Part shown: one piece after another, positions 1-8,878 of the stretch
How the letters are laid out: every line of letters begins with the position of its first letter
Position numbering within the stretch: the stretch's first letter is position 1
Made by a program: the position numbers and the translations under genes
Notes under the pieces: model-generated
The model's input: the letters and a program-made list of their open reading frames with translations, nothing else
Database searches by the model: none
What the model was told of the DNA's origin: nothing
NCBI GenBank assembly: GCA_965243825.1
Contig: CBDEVT010000001.1
Location: 682,001-746,000 of the forward strand
DNA from: JAJCYX01 sp965243825
Lineage (GTDB): Bacteria; Chloroflexota; Dehalococcoidia; Lucifugimonadales; Lucifugimonadaceae
DNA: 64,000 nucleotides
Direction: 5' to 3'

Positions 1-39
1 ACGCCAGGTGGCTAGCGCCGATGGCATTGAGATGACAAA

Positions 40-1182
40 GTGCCAATAGTTGACGCACATCCACATATCTACTCTTCGGACAGAAAGTCGTACCCGACCA
101 TCGACGAACCGTGGGAGCCGGGTGAACCTGCCGCTGCGGAAGATCTGAAGAAGAAGATGGACGCGGTCGGGGTAGACAGGGCGGTCTTCATCCAGACCAG
201 CACCTTTTACGGCCACGACAACCGCTACATCATGGACTCCGCGAAGGCCAACGCAGAATGGGCTTGCGGGGTAGTCACGCTGGACCCCGACGACGAGTCG
301 CACCTTGATGTTCTCGAAGACGCTGTGCAGAACTACAACGTCCGTGGGATGCGCGGCACAACCGACTCTGTGAATCGCATCTCGTCACCCAACGTGTATC
401 GCCTCTGGACGAAGGCGATGGATCTCGGCATCCCGGTCAACTGCATGGTGATGGATGACCTGGAACGCGTTCCGGAGATCGCACGAGTCGCACAGGACCT
501 TGGCGGCCTCAGGATCGTCATCGACCACTGCTTCATGCTGAACACTCGACAGAAGACCGAAGAGACACTGCTCGCGCTGGAACAATTGGCCCAACAGCCG
601 AATATCTACGCCAAGTTAACCAGTGGCACGCATGGCTCCTACCGCATCTACCCGCATGAAGACATGCATGATCCGCTGAAACGAGTCATAAGCGCGTTCG
701 GGCCTGAACGCTGCGTATGGGGCTCCAACTTCCCCAACGCACTATGGTCGAAAGGAACCTCTTACGCGCAGAACCTTCATCTGTTCGTCAAGGAATTGGG
801 CCTGAGCCTGCCAGAGAAAGCGGCAATTCTCGGTAGCACCGCAATGTCGCTCTGGTTCCCGGAAGATCAGTCTGAACAGAAACGCGAAGCGCTGAAGCAG
901 CAAGAACGCACTGAACGTGAGGTTGCTGACGCACAAAAAGACGACGTGTCCGATCCACAGGATCAAGTCGAACAGAAAATCGTTGAACGTCAGAGTGCTC
1001 GCGACGCGGCGGTCACCAGCGTGGCTGAGTTGATCTCGGATCAAGAATCGGCCAGAGCATCACGAATTGACGACAGCGGCATTGTCTCAGCTGAGGATGA
1101 CCTGCTAGACGTCGAAGCCATCATAGATGCTGCCAACGAGCTCAGTGATGTGCTCGGCGAGAGCGACAAAAAGAGCGCTTAG
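40..1182 (+). CDS. Amidohydrolase-2 family TIM-barrel hydrolase with long charged C-terminal tail
   Basis: The first ~280 residues look like the amidohydrolase_2 family (metal-dependent TIM-barrel hydrolases and decarboxylases): an N-terminal VDAHPHIY carries the HxH-type metal motif, IDHCFM lies mid-protein, and WGSNFPNALW holds the late strand motif where the family usually has a catalytic Asp but Asn is seen here. Residues ~280-380 are a highly charged Glu/Gln/Asp/Lys-rich tail, probably helical, that family members normally lack. The start is GTG; the frame is open only from there. The substrate cannot be read from sequence; the neighbouring HpcH/HpaI aldolase suggests small organic acid catabolism (inference). 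The 39 bases before it are too short to show the preceding gene. Confidence 0.85.
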   Translation: MPIVDAHPHIYSSDRKSYPTIDEPWEPGEPAAAEDLKKKMDAVGVDRAVFIQTSTFYGHDNRYIMDSAKANAEWACGVVTLDPDDESHLDVLEDAVQNYNVRGMRGTTDSVNRISSPNVYRLWTKAMDLGIPVNCMVMDDLERVPEIARVAQDLGGLRIVIDHCFMLNTRQKTEETLLALEQLAQQPNIYAKLTSGTHGSYRIYPHEDMHDPLKRVISAFGPERCVWGSNFPNALWSKGTSYAQNLHLFVKELGLSLPEKAAILGSTAMSLWFPEDQSEQKREALKQQERTEREVADAQKDDVSDPQDQVEQKIVERQSARDAAVTSVAELISDQESARASRIDDSGIVSAEDDLLDVEAIIDAANELSDVLGESDKKSA

Positions 1183-1446
1183 CAAGTTGCGGCTCACCTG
1201 GCCGCGACCTCAGCCTGTTTACTGGAAGCTCAGTATCAGGCTGACGATAAACCCGATCACAGCGTGATTGCGGGAAGCACCCAACCCACCTACTTCCGCG
1301 TTGATCGAACATTACTTCAATCTGCGTCGGTCTCGAATTCGAGCTAGAATCGGCGGCATAAGATAACTTTGTAAACATTCGGCATGTCAGTGATTGACTG
1401 CTGTTTGATCATCCGTAGAGAGAGCACGAAACAGGTCAGCCAGAAT

Positions 1447-2199
1447 ATGGAACTCCGTCCCAACAGGATTAAGAGAAAGCTCGCCAAGGGCGAAGTTGCC
1501 GTGATAGTCGCAGGCATGACACACCCTGATGACATCGACGCTGTCGGACCGATCGGTTTCGACGGCGCATGGCTGGAAGGTGAACACGGTGCATCTGACC
1601 CCGCAGAACTCGGCAACCTGACCAGGGCCTGTGACGTATGGGGCATGACCTCTGTAGCCCGCATCAACAAGAATGACCAGGGAATGATCTACAGGACATT
1701 TGACCGCGGAGTCCAGTCCATTGTCGTCCCGCACGTGAACACAAAGGCAGAGGCTGAAAACGTTGTGCAGGGTGGCAAGTTCGCTCCGATAGGCCAGCGA
1801 GGCTTGTTCACCAGCAGGCAAGGCTACGGCGTAGACAACTACCTGAAGATCGCCAATGATGAAACTTCGCTGATCGTGTTGATCGAGGATATCGTCGCTC
1901 ACGATAACCTGGACGAGATCCTTGAGGTTGATCACATCGACGCCTTTTTCGTAGCGCCATCTGATTTCGCCGCTTCCATGGGGCATATCGGTGATATCAA
2001 CCACCCTGATGTACAGGCGAAGATCAGCGCATCAATTGAGAAGATAGTCTCTTCAGGTAGAACCGCTGGAACCCTGGCAACAAACGAGAACGTCGGTAAA
2101 TTCGTAGATATGGGTGTGAAGCTGTTTATGACCAACGCCGCACCCTGGATCGCTGCAGGTGCGGCTGAGTTCAAGCGCAACGCCGGAATTTCTGGCTAG
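1447..2199 (+). CDS. HpcH/HpaI aldolase/citrate lyase family protein
   Basis: A 250-residue class II aldolase of the HpcH/HpaI family, which cleaves or forms 4-hydroxy-2-oxo acids with a divalent metal. Visible family motifs are WLEGEHGASD (catalytic His region), VARINKND (substrate-binding Arg), IEDIVAHDNLDEI (metal-binding Glu) and APSDFAASMGH (metal-binding Asp). I chose the ATG at 1447 because the 21 residues added by the ATG at 1384 do not resemble the family, which begins near the NRIKRKLAKGE segment. There is no strong ribosome site at either start. It follows the amidohydrolase after a 264-base gap without a visible gene. Specific substrate unknown. Confidence 0.88.
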   Translation: MELRPNRIKRKLAKGEVAVIVAGMTHPDDIDAVGPIGFDGAWLEGEHGASDPAELGNLTRACDVWGMTSVARINKNDQGMIYRTFDRGVQSIVVPHVNTKAEAENVVQGGKFAPIGQRGLFTSRQGYGVDNYLKIANDETSLIVLIEDIVAHDNLDEILEVDHIDAFFVAPSDFAASMGHIGDINHPDVQAKISASIEKIVSSGRTAGTLATNENVGKFVDMGVKLFMTNAAPWIAAGAAEFKRNAGISG

Positions 2200-2287
2200 C
2201 GTCGACCAATTACGAAGCGATACCGGTGATACGAATTTGATGCGAAACGTTCTCGAAGCTCTACCACGCTTGTCACCCGGCCCGTTT

Positions 2288-3406
2288 ATGGGTCTCTTTC
2301 AGGACAGGCGATCCCTTCTACTCATCTTCACAGTTGTGACGATTGCGGTCATTGCGTGCGGAAGGGACACCAGTTCGGCCCCAAGCGCTGGCGACCAGGA
2401 TTTGCCTGTTATCAGTGTCACGCCACAGCAGTCCCAGTGCATCAACCACATTCAGCCGGACGGTGCGCCAACATTCGAACAGATCGAACAGGACCGATTC
2501 GAGGCCCAGGCGGACGGGCTGCGTTTTTATGACATCGAAGTGGGCACGGGCGATACGCCAACGCTGGCAGACGCAGTCTCCATCGAGTACACGGGCTGGC
2601 TGGACAACGGATGTATGTTCGACACCTCTTACCCGAATGCGGAACCTGCCAACTTCCCTCTGCTGAATCTGATTCGGGGCTGGCAGCAGAGCTTCGCCAC
2701 AATGCAGGAAGGTGGCACGCGGGTCGTAGAAATTTCACCGGATCTAGGATATGGCCCGACCGGATTCCCGCCACGTATTCCGCCGAACTCCACGCTGATT
2801 TTCCATATCAACCTGATTAATCGCATTACCATCGCCGAGGCCCAGGCAACCGTGGAATCGGAACGTGCCGCGGCAACTGCCGAAGCGGCCGACGCAAGGG
2901 CAACCATTGTCGCCGGTGGAATACCGGACAGCCTGCCATCGAGTTGCCAGAACAGCCAGCAACCTGATGATGCACCGGCGTTCGGAGACATCGATTTCGA
3001 TCGATTGGAGACACTTGTCGAAGGCGTCAGAATCTACGACATAAAGACTGGCAGCGGCGATTCACCGGCGTTAACAGATGACGTAGCCGTTGAGTACACC
3101 GGATGGCTTGAGACTGGCTGCATATTCGACACCTCTTACCCCGATGAGGGTCCTATCACGTTCCCGCTGAGCAACGTGATTGAGGGCTGGCAGGAGGGCC
3201 TGTCGACAATGCAACCAGGCGGCATCCGCGTAATCGAAATTCAGCCGGAACTGGCATACGGTGCGCGTGGCTCAGGTGCAGCGATCCCACCGAACGCCAC
3301 GATCATCTTCCACGTTGAGTTGATCGGCGACGAACCAGAGGACCTGGCGCTGGAAGCCGAAGGCGAAGTGGAGACCGAAGTGGCGGTGCCGGAGCCTGCT
3401 CCGTAG
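2288..3406 (+). CDS. Lipoprotein with two FKBP-type peptidyl-prolyl isomerase domains
   Basis: From the ATG at 2288 the protein has a 23-residue signal with hydrophobic core and a lipobox VIAC, so Cys24 should be lipidated and the protein exported and membrane-anchored. Two FKBP domains follow (about residues 65-180 and 225-340 of the 372), each with the order VSIEYTGWL or VAVEYTGWL, FDTSYP, a GW-Q segment and IPPN-T-IFH. They are joined by an Ala/Glu-rich helical linker. The tail is acidic and ends in Pro. FKBPs catalyse proline cis-trans isomerisation in folding of secreted proteins. ATG 2240 is an alternative start giving an overlong signal. The paired domains probably arose by internal duplication. 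Confidence 0.85.
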   Translation: MGLFQDRRSLLLIFTVVTIAVIACGRDTSSAPSAGDQDLPVISVTPQQSQCINHIQPDGAPTFEQIEQDRFEAQADGLRFYDIEVGTGDTPTLADAVSIEYTGWLDNGCMFDTSYPNAEPANFPLLNLIRGWQQSFATMQEGGTRVVEISPDLGYGPTGFPPRIPPNSTLIFHINLINRITIAEAQATVESERAAATAEAADARATIVAGGIPDSLPSSCQNSQQPDDAPAFGDIDFDRLETLVEGVRIYDIKTGSGDSPALTDDVAVEYTGWLETGCIFDTSYPDEGPITFPLSNVIEGWQEGLSTMQPGGIRVIEIQPELAYGARGSGAAIPPNATIIFHVELIGDEPEDLALEAEGEVETEVAVPEPAP

Positions 3407-3460
3407 CCGGGCTCCGCACCGACAATGATGTGAGCAACAACGGCAGCCCGGCAGCAAGAA

Positions 3461-4729
3461 CTAGTCGAAATTGCCGAAGCCGGGTTTACCGATCATGCCT
3501 GCGGCCACGGTCTCGTTCGTGCCTTCGTCCACGAGGATGAAGCTTCCGGTAACCCGATTCAGCGTGTAGTCGTCATAGACGATTGGTGCGCTGGTTTTGA
3601 CGGTGACCCGGCCGATCTCGTTGAGAGATAGAGACCGGCAGTCCTTGTCGACGGCCAGTGTGGCCACGTCGATACGGCTGTGCACACCGGTGACCATCGC
3701 TCTTGCCGAGCGTGTCGTGTGCTTTATCTTGAGCATGCTGCCTTCAGATAGGTCTTTTCGCTCGCTCATCCAACAGACCGTCGCTTCAAACTCCTGCGTG
3801 ACTCGCGGAACGCCATCTGCGGCACAGATCAGGTCACCTCTCGAGATATCGATGTCGTCCTCGATCTGAACTGTCACGGCCGTCGGCCATGATGCCTCTT
3901 CTACAGGACCGTCTGGAGTCTCGATAGCGGTTACAGTTGATGTCTTGCCAGCCGGCAAGATTCCTACTTGCTGGCCAACCTTAACCGTGCCGCTGCGCAC
4001 GGACCCTGCGTAGCCGCGATAGTCGTGATACTCGTCGCTGTGCGGGCGTATAACGTACTGCACCGGCAACCGGAACCCGTCTTCCAGCGGTGTGCTCGTA
4101 ATCTCAAGCTCTTCGAGGTGCTTGAGCAGTGGTCCTTCGGTGTACCAGGGCATCTTGTCCGAAGTCTCGACCACGTTGTCGCCGTGCAGAGCGGACATGG
4201 GCACGTAATGGGCACATTCAACGTTCAGTTCTTTAAAAAACGACTCAAGCTCAGCACGAATCTGTTTGAAGATGTCCCCATCGAAACCGACAAGGTCCAT
4301 CTTGTTGATACAGACAACGACGTGGCGAATGCCGAGAAGCGCAGCGATCACCGCGTGACGACGAGACTGTTCAACCACTCCGTTCCGTGCATCGATGATT
4401 ATCAGGGCGACGTCCGCTGTCGAAGCGCCGGTGACCATGTTTCGCGTGTACTGCACATGACCGGGTGTGTCGGCGAGGATGAACTTGCGGTTGGCCGTGT
4501 TGAAGTAGCGGTATGCAACATCGATCGTGATTCCCTGTTCACGTTCGGCCCGCAAGCCGTCGGTCAACAGCGCCAGGTTGAGATATTCGTTGCTCTGGCG
4601 ACGACTGACCGATTCCGCGGCGCTCAGTACATCATCCTGAATGGCCTTGGAGTCGAACAGCAAGCGGCCAATCAGCGTGCTCTTGCCATCGTCTACTGAC
4701 CCGGCGGTTGCGATCCTCAACAGCTCCAT
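3461..4729 (-). CDS. cysN: Sulfate adenylyltransferase subunit 1 (GTPase, CysN)
   Basis: GTPase subunit that drives ATP sulfurylase (sulfate + ATP to APS) with CysD. The 422 residues show the translational-GTPase motifs GSVDDGKST (P-loop), EREQGITIDVAY (switch I), DTPGH (G3) and NKMD (G4), followed by two beta-barrel domains. There is no APS-kinase (CysC) fusion at the C-terminus. The start ATG overlaps the cysD stop codon by one base (TGATG), so the two are translationally coupled. Last gene of the cysH-cysD-cysN operon controlled by the leader at 6457-6605. Confidence 0.95.
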   Translation of the reverse strand: MELLRIATAGSVDDGKSTLIGRLLFDSKAIQDDVLSAAESVSRRQSNEYLNLALLTDGLRAEREQGITIDVAYRYFNTANRKFILADTPGHVQYTRNMVTGASTADVALIIIDARNGVVEQSRRHAVIAALLGIRHVVVCINKMDLVGFDGDIFKQIRAELESFFKELNVECAHYVPMSALHGDNVVETSDKMPWYTEGPLLKHLEELEITSTPLEDGFRLPVQYVIRPHSDEYHDYRGYAGSVRSGTVKVGQQVGILPAGKTSTVTAIETPDGPVEEASWPTAVTVQIEDDIDISRGDLICAADGVPRVTQEFEATVCWMSERKDLSEGSMLKIKHTTRSARAMVTGVHSRIDVATLAVDKDCRSLSLNEIGRVTVKTSAPIVYDDYTLNRVTGSFILVDEGTNETVAAGMIGKPGFGNFD

Positions 4730-5664
4730 CAGAAGTAGCCCTCGCGCTTGCGGTCTTCCATCGCTGCTTCAGATGCCCGGTCATCGGCTCTGGACTGCCC
4801 ACGCTCAGACGTCCGTGTTGATTCGATCTCCGCCATCACGGTTTCGATAGTCGCCGCGGTCGATGGCACGGCGGCGGTGCTGGTCATGTCACCAACCGTG
4901 CGGAACCGGACAGATTTCATCTCGACGGTCTCGTGCGCTTCAGGCTGCAAGACGTCGGACACCGCCATATAGAGACCGTCACGTTCGAACACTTCACGTT
5001 CGTGGGCAAGGTATATCGATGGAATCTCGATGTTCTGCGTAGCTATGTAGCGCCAGATGTCGAGTTCGGTCCAGTTGGACAACGGGAACACCCGGATGTG
5101 CTGACCGGAGTTGATGAAACCGTTGTAGAGGTTCCATACCTCGGGCCGCTGGTTCTTGGGGTCCCACTGCCCGAACTCGTCTCGGAACGAGTAGACACGC
5201 TCCTTGGCGCGTGCACGTTCTTCGTCACGTCGTGCTCCGCCAAAGACGGCCCCGAACTTGTTCTCGCGAATCACATCAAGGAGAATCGGTGTCTGGAGCC
5301 GATTGCGGGAGCCTCCAGGGTCTGTGCTGGGAGGGATCCGACCAGAATCCAGGGCATCTTGAACTGAACCTACAACCAGATCAATGCCAAGCTGCTCAAC
5401 GACACGGTCCCGGTATTCGATCACCTCAGGGAAGTTGTGGCCCGTGTCGATGTGTACAACGGGGAATGGCAGTTTCGCAGGCCGCACTGCCTTGACAGCA
5501 AGATGCAGCATGACGATCGAGTCTTTGCCGCCTGAAAAGAGCAATCCCGGCCGGTCAAACTCGGCTGTCACTTCGCGAATGATGTGGATCGACTCGGATT
5601 CGAGCGCGCTCAACTCCGAGGTGGCGGTTCCTGAGCGTGAAAGGGATAGAGGCACGGCACTCAT
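4729..5664 (-). CDS. cysD: Sulfate adenylyltransferase subunit 2 (CysD)
   Basis: Catalytic ATP-pyrophosphatase subunit of ATP sulfurylase, forming adenosine 5'-phosphosulfate with CysN. The PP-loop SGGKDSIVMLHLA near residue 45 and the segments VHIDTGHNFPE, RRDEERARAKE and FPLSNWTELDIWRYI are typical of the family; 311 residues is the usual length. I place the start at 5664, where ATG overlaps the cysH stop (ATGA), rather than at the longer upstream ATG at 5697, because coupling is expected and the extra 11 residues lie within cysH. Confidence 0.95.
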   Translation of the reverse strand: MSAVPLSLSRSGTATSELSALESESIHIIREVTAEFDRPGLLFSGGKDSIVMLHLAVKAVRPAKLPFPVVHIDTGHNFPEVIEYRDRVVEQLGIDLVVGSVQDALDSGRIPPSTDPGGSRNRLQTPILLDVIRENKFGAVFGGARRDEERARAKERVYSFRDEFGQWDPKNQRPEVWNLYNGFINSGQHIRVFPLSNWTELDIWRYIATQNIEIPSIYLAHEREVFERDGLYMAVSDVLQPEAHETVEMKSVRFRTVGDMTSTAAVPSTAATIETVMAEIESTRTSERGQSRADDRASEAAMEDRKREGYF

Positions 5665-6407
5665 CGTATCGCAGCCTCTACGATGTGCAGGCCACACTCT
5701 TTGGCGTCAGGATCGGCTTCCCACCACCAACGACCAGCCCGAATGTCCTCGCCTGGTTCGATTGCGCGGGTGCAAGGTGCGCAACCAAGGCTTGGGTATC
5801 CCTTGTCATGCAGTTCGTTGTACGGCACAGCATTGGCGTCCACGTACTCGCGCACTTGCTCGAAGGTCCAGTTCGCGAGCGGATTGATCTTGTAGTTCGA
5901 GTGCGGTTCATCCCACTCAACGATGTCTATGGAGCCGCGATCCATTCCCTGGTCACGGCGCAGGCCGGTAATCCATGCATCGACGGTGGCCAGGGCTTTA
6001 TTCAGTGGGTCCACTTTGCGAACGCCGCAGCACATCTTGCGATTTTCAATCCCCTTGTAGAAGAGGTTGAAGCCGCGCTTTTTGATCATCGCCCGAACAG
6101 CCTCAAGGTCTGGATACTGCGTCTCGATCTCGACGCGATAGCGAAGCTGGAACTGGTCAAAGAGCGTGTAGGTTTCGGTCGGCAGGCGAAGAGTGTCGAG
6201 CGTCATGATGCGCGCTCTGTCATTGATGCGCCAGTACATCTCGTACAGTGCCACGTCTTCCAGGCCGAAGCTGGACATCTGGACAGCTCTGTCTCCGAAC
6301 GTCTTGTCTGCCCACCTCAGCACATCTTCGGGCCCGCCTGACTCGAACTCTGCGTTCAGGTCGGCCAGTTCCTGTTCTGTAAAAATCTGTCTTTCTAAAA
6401 TCATCAC
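5661..6407 (-). CDS. cysH: Adenylyl-sulfate (APS) reductase, CysH family
   Basis: Reduces activated sulfate to sulfite with thioredoxin-type electrons. The paired cysteine motifs MCCGVRKVDPL and LGCAPCTRAI are those that bind a [4Fe-4S] cluster in APS-using enzymes, so the substrate is probably APS rather than PAPS. This fits the absence of an APS kinase in the operon. The protein is 248 residues and starts at the ATG-ATG pair at 6407/6404. First structural gene of the operon; its 5' leader contains a Cys-rich mini-ORF and terminator. Sulfite reductase is not in the window. Confidence 0.93.
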   Translation of the reverse strand: MMILERQIFTEQELADLNAEFESGGPEDVLRWADKTFGDRAVQMSSFGLEDVALYEMYWRINDRARIMTLDTLRLPTETYTLFDQFQLRYRVEIETQYPDLEAVRAMIKKRGFNLFYKGIENRKMCCGVRKVDPLNKALATVDAWITGLRRDQGMDRGSIDIVEWDEPHSNYKINPLANWTFEQVREYVDANAVPYNELHDKGYPSLGCAPCTRAIEPGEDIRAGRWWWEADPDAKECGLHIVEAAIR

Positions 6408-6456
6408 TTATCGGATCGTAGTCGAGCTATAGGTTCAGCAAAGTGAATGTGGGCAC

Positions 6457-6488
6457 AAAAAACCCCTGCGTCATTTTTTTCGCAGGGG
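6457..6488 (-). terminator. Intrinsic terminator (attenuator) in the cysH leader
   Basis: On the minus strand a perfect 8-bp stem, CCCCTGCG with CGCAGGGG, encloses a 10-base A-rich loop and is followed at once by six T residues. It sits about 50 bases upstream of the cysH start and 31 bases downstream of the Cys-rich mini-ORF, so it cannot serve an upstream gene (the neighbouring gene is divergent). It should cut off cysHDN transcription unless an alternative fold forms. A candidate antiterminator pairs 6520-6530 with 6484-6492 (CCTG/CAGG and AGGG/CCCT). Confidence 0.8.
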
Positions 6489-6518
6489 CCTGAATTGCTC
6501 TTATGCTCTAGCGCGTAG

Positions 6519-6587
6519 TCAGGCAGCCCTTTCCAATGTCATGGGGCAGCAAGTACAGGCGCAGTTGCGGCAAAGGGTGAATATCAT
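6519..6587 (-). CDS. Cysteine-rich leader peptide of the cysHDN attenuator
   Basis: A 22-residue frame reading MIFTLCRNCACTCCPMTLER plus two Ala and a TGA stop. Five of nine consecutive codons (6546-6572) are cysteine. An in-frame GTG at 6605 with AAAGGTG ten bases upstream offers a better ribosome site and would add six residues; the ATG at 6587 has none. It lies in the untranslated leader of the sulfate-assimilation operon, just before an intrinsic terminator. Ribosome stalling at the Cys codons under cysteine shortage would leave 6520-6530 free to pair with the terminator's first arm and allow read-through, as in classical amino-acid attenuators. Frame and terminator are seen; regulation is inferred. 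Confidence 0.75.
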   Translation of the reverse strand: MIFTLCRNCACTCCPMTLERAA

Positions 6588-6712
6588 GGCGTTTGAGTAT
6601 AGCACCGCTGGAAAGCACCTTTAGTCGAATTCCCTTGGACCAGACCACTGTGAACAGCTCTTATGCCTCACAGCTAGATGACTCATCACTCCGGCGGTTG
6701 TAAGCTGCGCGT

Positions 6713-7732
6713 ATGGCAAGCGCACTACCATTCGATGCAATTAACTGGAGCGACGAGCCCGGCATTGAACAAGTGGTCGCGACTCGCACAGCTTCGGACG
6801 GCAACGTTGTCGAGATACCGATAGCTGCCATCACAGGGTCAGAAACCGGCCCAACATTCGCTGTCATGTCCGGCATGCATGCAGGCGAGTACTCCGGAAT
6901 ACTTGCAGCGCAACGCCTGATTCAGTCGATTAAGCCTTCTGAACTCAAAGGTCGGCTGATCGTAATTCCTGTCATCTCTACGCTGGCGTTCTATCAGCGA
7001 AACATGCAGCTCTGTCCTGTCGATCAGAAAGAACTGCACTTCCAGAGACCCGGCAATCCGGAAGGCACGTTCTCGGAGTGCCTGATCGACACGCTGTTCG
7101 AACTCTTGCGCGACGCCAGTTACGTAATCGACTCTCATGCCGGCGAGATGGCGCAGGCCCTGCATCCCTGGGTTCCCGTTCCAATGTACGGATCAAAGCT
7201 GGTGCAGGAGATGAGCTACAACCTCGCCATCGGGTTCAATGTTCCATACATCGAGCCGCGTTACGAACCTGAATCTATTCCAGAGCTGTGCAGGGTATTC
7301 GCAGACGCTGGCATAGCGAACATCTGGGTGGAGTGCGGCAAGCAAGGTGTCCCGACGGAGCATGACATGAGAACGCACTACGACGGCTACATCGCGGCTC
7401 TTCGCACGGTCGGCATGCTGGAAGGCGCGCCACAGCGCCCCGCTCAGAAAGTGCTTCAAGGTCGTCGAAAACAGGTTAACTCGAACAAGACCGGTGTCTG
7501 GCACTCAGCGGTTCAAGAGGGAGACATCGTTGAACCAGGTCAACTACTCGGTCGATTAACGGACCTGTTCGGCAACGTGCTGGAAGAGTTCTACGCAGAT
7601 GCTCGCGCCCTCGTTGTCTACTACTGGAGCAGCCCCGCGATCAACGCAGACCGGACGCCGCACGACTACCAGTGGCACAACGGACTGGTCAGCCTTATCG
7701 AACTGGACGGTGATCCGGTACCAGCGCCATGA
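6713..7732 (+). CDS. Succinylglutamate desuccinylase/aspartoacylase family zinc deacylase
   Basis: A 339-residue protein of the AstE/AspA family (M14-like zinc carboxypeptidase fold), which removes acyl groups from amino-acid amides. Seen are the zinc motif MHAGEYSG (HxxE) near residue 55, a VIDSHAGEM segment with the third zinc-binding His near residue 140, and a C-terminal beta domain with VQEGDIVEPGQLLG. It overlaps the next gene by four bases (ATGA), so the deacylase and the M19 dipeptidase form one unit. Substrate unknown; the pairing suggests use of N-acylated amino acids or dipeptide-like compounds (inference). Confidence 0.85.
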   Translation: MASALPFDAINWSDEPGIEQVVATRTASDGNVVEIPIAAITGSETGPTFAVMSGMHAGEYSGILAAQRLIQSIKPSELKGRLIVIPVISTLAFYQRNMQLCPVDQKELHFQRPGNPEGTFSECLIDTLFELLRDASYVIDSHAGEMAQALHPWVPVPMYGSKLVQEMSYNLAIGFNVPYIEPRYEPESIPELCRVFADAGIANIWVECGKQGVPTEHDMRTHYDGYIAALRTVGMLEGAPQRPAQKVLQGRRKQVNSNKTGVWHSAVQEGDIVEPGQLLGRLTDLFGNVLEEFYADARALVVYYWSSPAINADRTPHDYQWHNGLVSLIELDGDPVPAP

Positions 7733-8733
7733 CCGGACTTATCTTTCTTGCTCATGATCACATGGACAGGGTCGAGGACTTTGCACGTGATCGTAAAGGC
7801 GGTGTGACTGGAAAGATTCTCCATCTCACCGTCGATTCGTGGTTCGATGCGCCAACCCGGGAAGAGTACGAGGCGAATTACTACAGGACTGACGGCTTTC
7901 TTGAGCGCGGGCTCGCAGCTGCAGCAAAAGTTCATCGGATCTGCGACGACGCTGCAAACAAGACTCGCATCGTTCGCAACTTTTCGGACATCGCGGAAGC
8001 CGAGGCGAACGACGAGCTAGCGTTAATTCTCGGCAACGAGGGCGGCAAGATACTCGGCGAAGATGTGGACCTGGTAGATGCGTGGTTCCGCATCGGGCTA
8101 CGACATGTTCAGCTCAACTGGGCCATGCGCAACCTGCTCGGTGCGTCCCAGTCAAACGAAGAGGAACCTGACCAGCCGGGACTCACGGATCATGGGCGTG
8201 TGGTCGTCCAACGAATGAACGAACTCGGCATGATGGTGGACGTGTCGCACTCTGCACCGCAGACGATCAAAGACGTAATGGAAGTCACCACGAAGCCGAT
8301 TCTCAACTCGCACTCCGGGTCACGGGTGCTTGCCAACAAGCAGCAGAATCTGTGGGACGATCAGATCCGTGACATGGCAGATAACGGTGGTGTGATTGCA
8401 GTCCACTTCTGCTCCCGGCTCGTGCTTGGAGTAAACGACCGACAGGCCGAGATACCAGATGTCGTGAAGCAGATCAGGTATCTGGTCGACAAAGGCGGAA
8501 TCGATGTCGTCGGGCTCGGCCCCGACTGGATACTTGGCAACCCGGAACGTGACGCTCTCTACACCCGCAACACGGACCAGGAAGACATCACATGGACCAG
8601 TGGACTCGAGAGCAGTGCCGAGATCGGAAACCTGATTCCTGCCCTCGAAACAGGTGGTTTCTCAGACGACGAGGTAGACCGAATACTCGGTGGCAACATG
8701 CTTCGGTTGTTTAAAGAGACGTTGCCAGCCTGA
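7729..8733 (+). CDS. Membrane dipeptidase family (peptidase M19)
   Basis: 334 residues resembling renal-dipeptidase-like M19 enzymes, which are binuclear-zinc amidohydrolases cleaving dipeptides. Visible are the N-terminal AHDHMD segment (usual HxD position), LGNEGGKIL (bridging Glu region), LNWAMRNLL, VDVSHSAPQ and SHSGSRVL (zinc His), and GLGPDWILG at the GSDxD-like position. ATG at 7729 overlaps the stop of the deacylase. Cytoplasmic by sequence: no signal peptide. The acyl/peptidyl substrate is not deducible. Confidence 0.87.
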   Translation: MTGLIFLAHDHMDRVEDFARDRKGGVTGKILHLTVDSWFDAPTREEYEANYYRTDGFLERGLAAAAKVHRICDDAANKTRIVRNFSDIAEAEANDELALILGNEGGKILGEDVDLVDAWFRIGLRHVQLNWAMRNLLGASQSNEEEPDQPGLTDHGRVVVQRMNELGMMVDVSHSAPQTIKDVMEVTTKPILNSHSGSRVLANKQQNLWDDQIRDMADNGGVIAVHFCSRLVLGVNDRQAEIPDVVKQIRYLVDKGGIDVVGLGPDWILGNPERDALYTRNTDQEDITWTSGLESSAEIGNLIPALETGGFSDDEVDRILGGNMLRLFKETLPA

Positions 8734-8878
8734 ACCGGCATTTGACGCAGGGCCACGGAGCGAGATAATCCCGGTGACACCCGGCGGTCCGCTCAATCTA
8801 CTTCAAGTTAGTTAGCAAACGAGCAGCCGTCCGAACTGACCAGCCGCCACCCAACGAGAAAAAACACGGAGAAAAACA

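Noticed and set aside
3406..3452. Inverted repeat GCCGGGCT...AGCCCGGC between convergent FKBP and cysN genes
   Set aside because: 31-base loop and no T tract; too weak to call a terminator.
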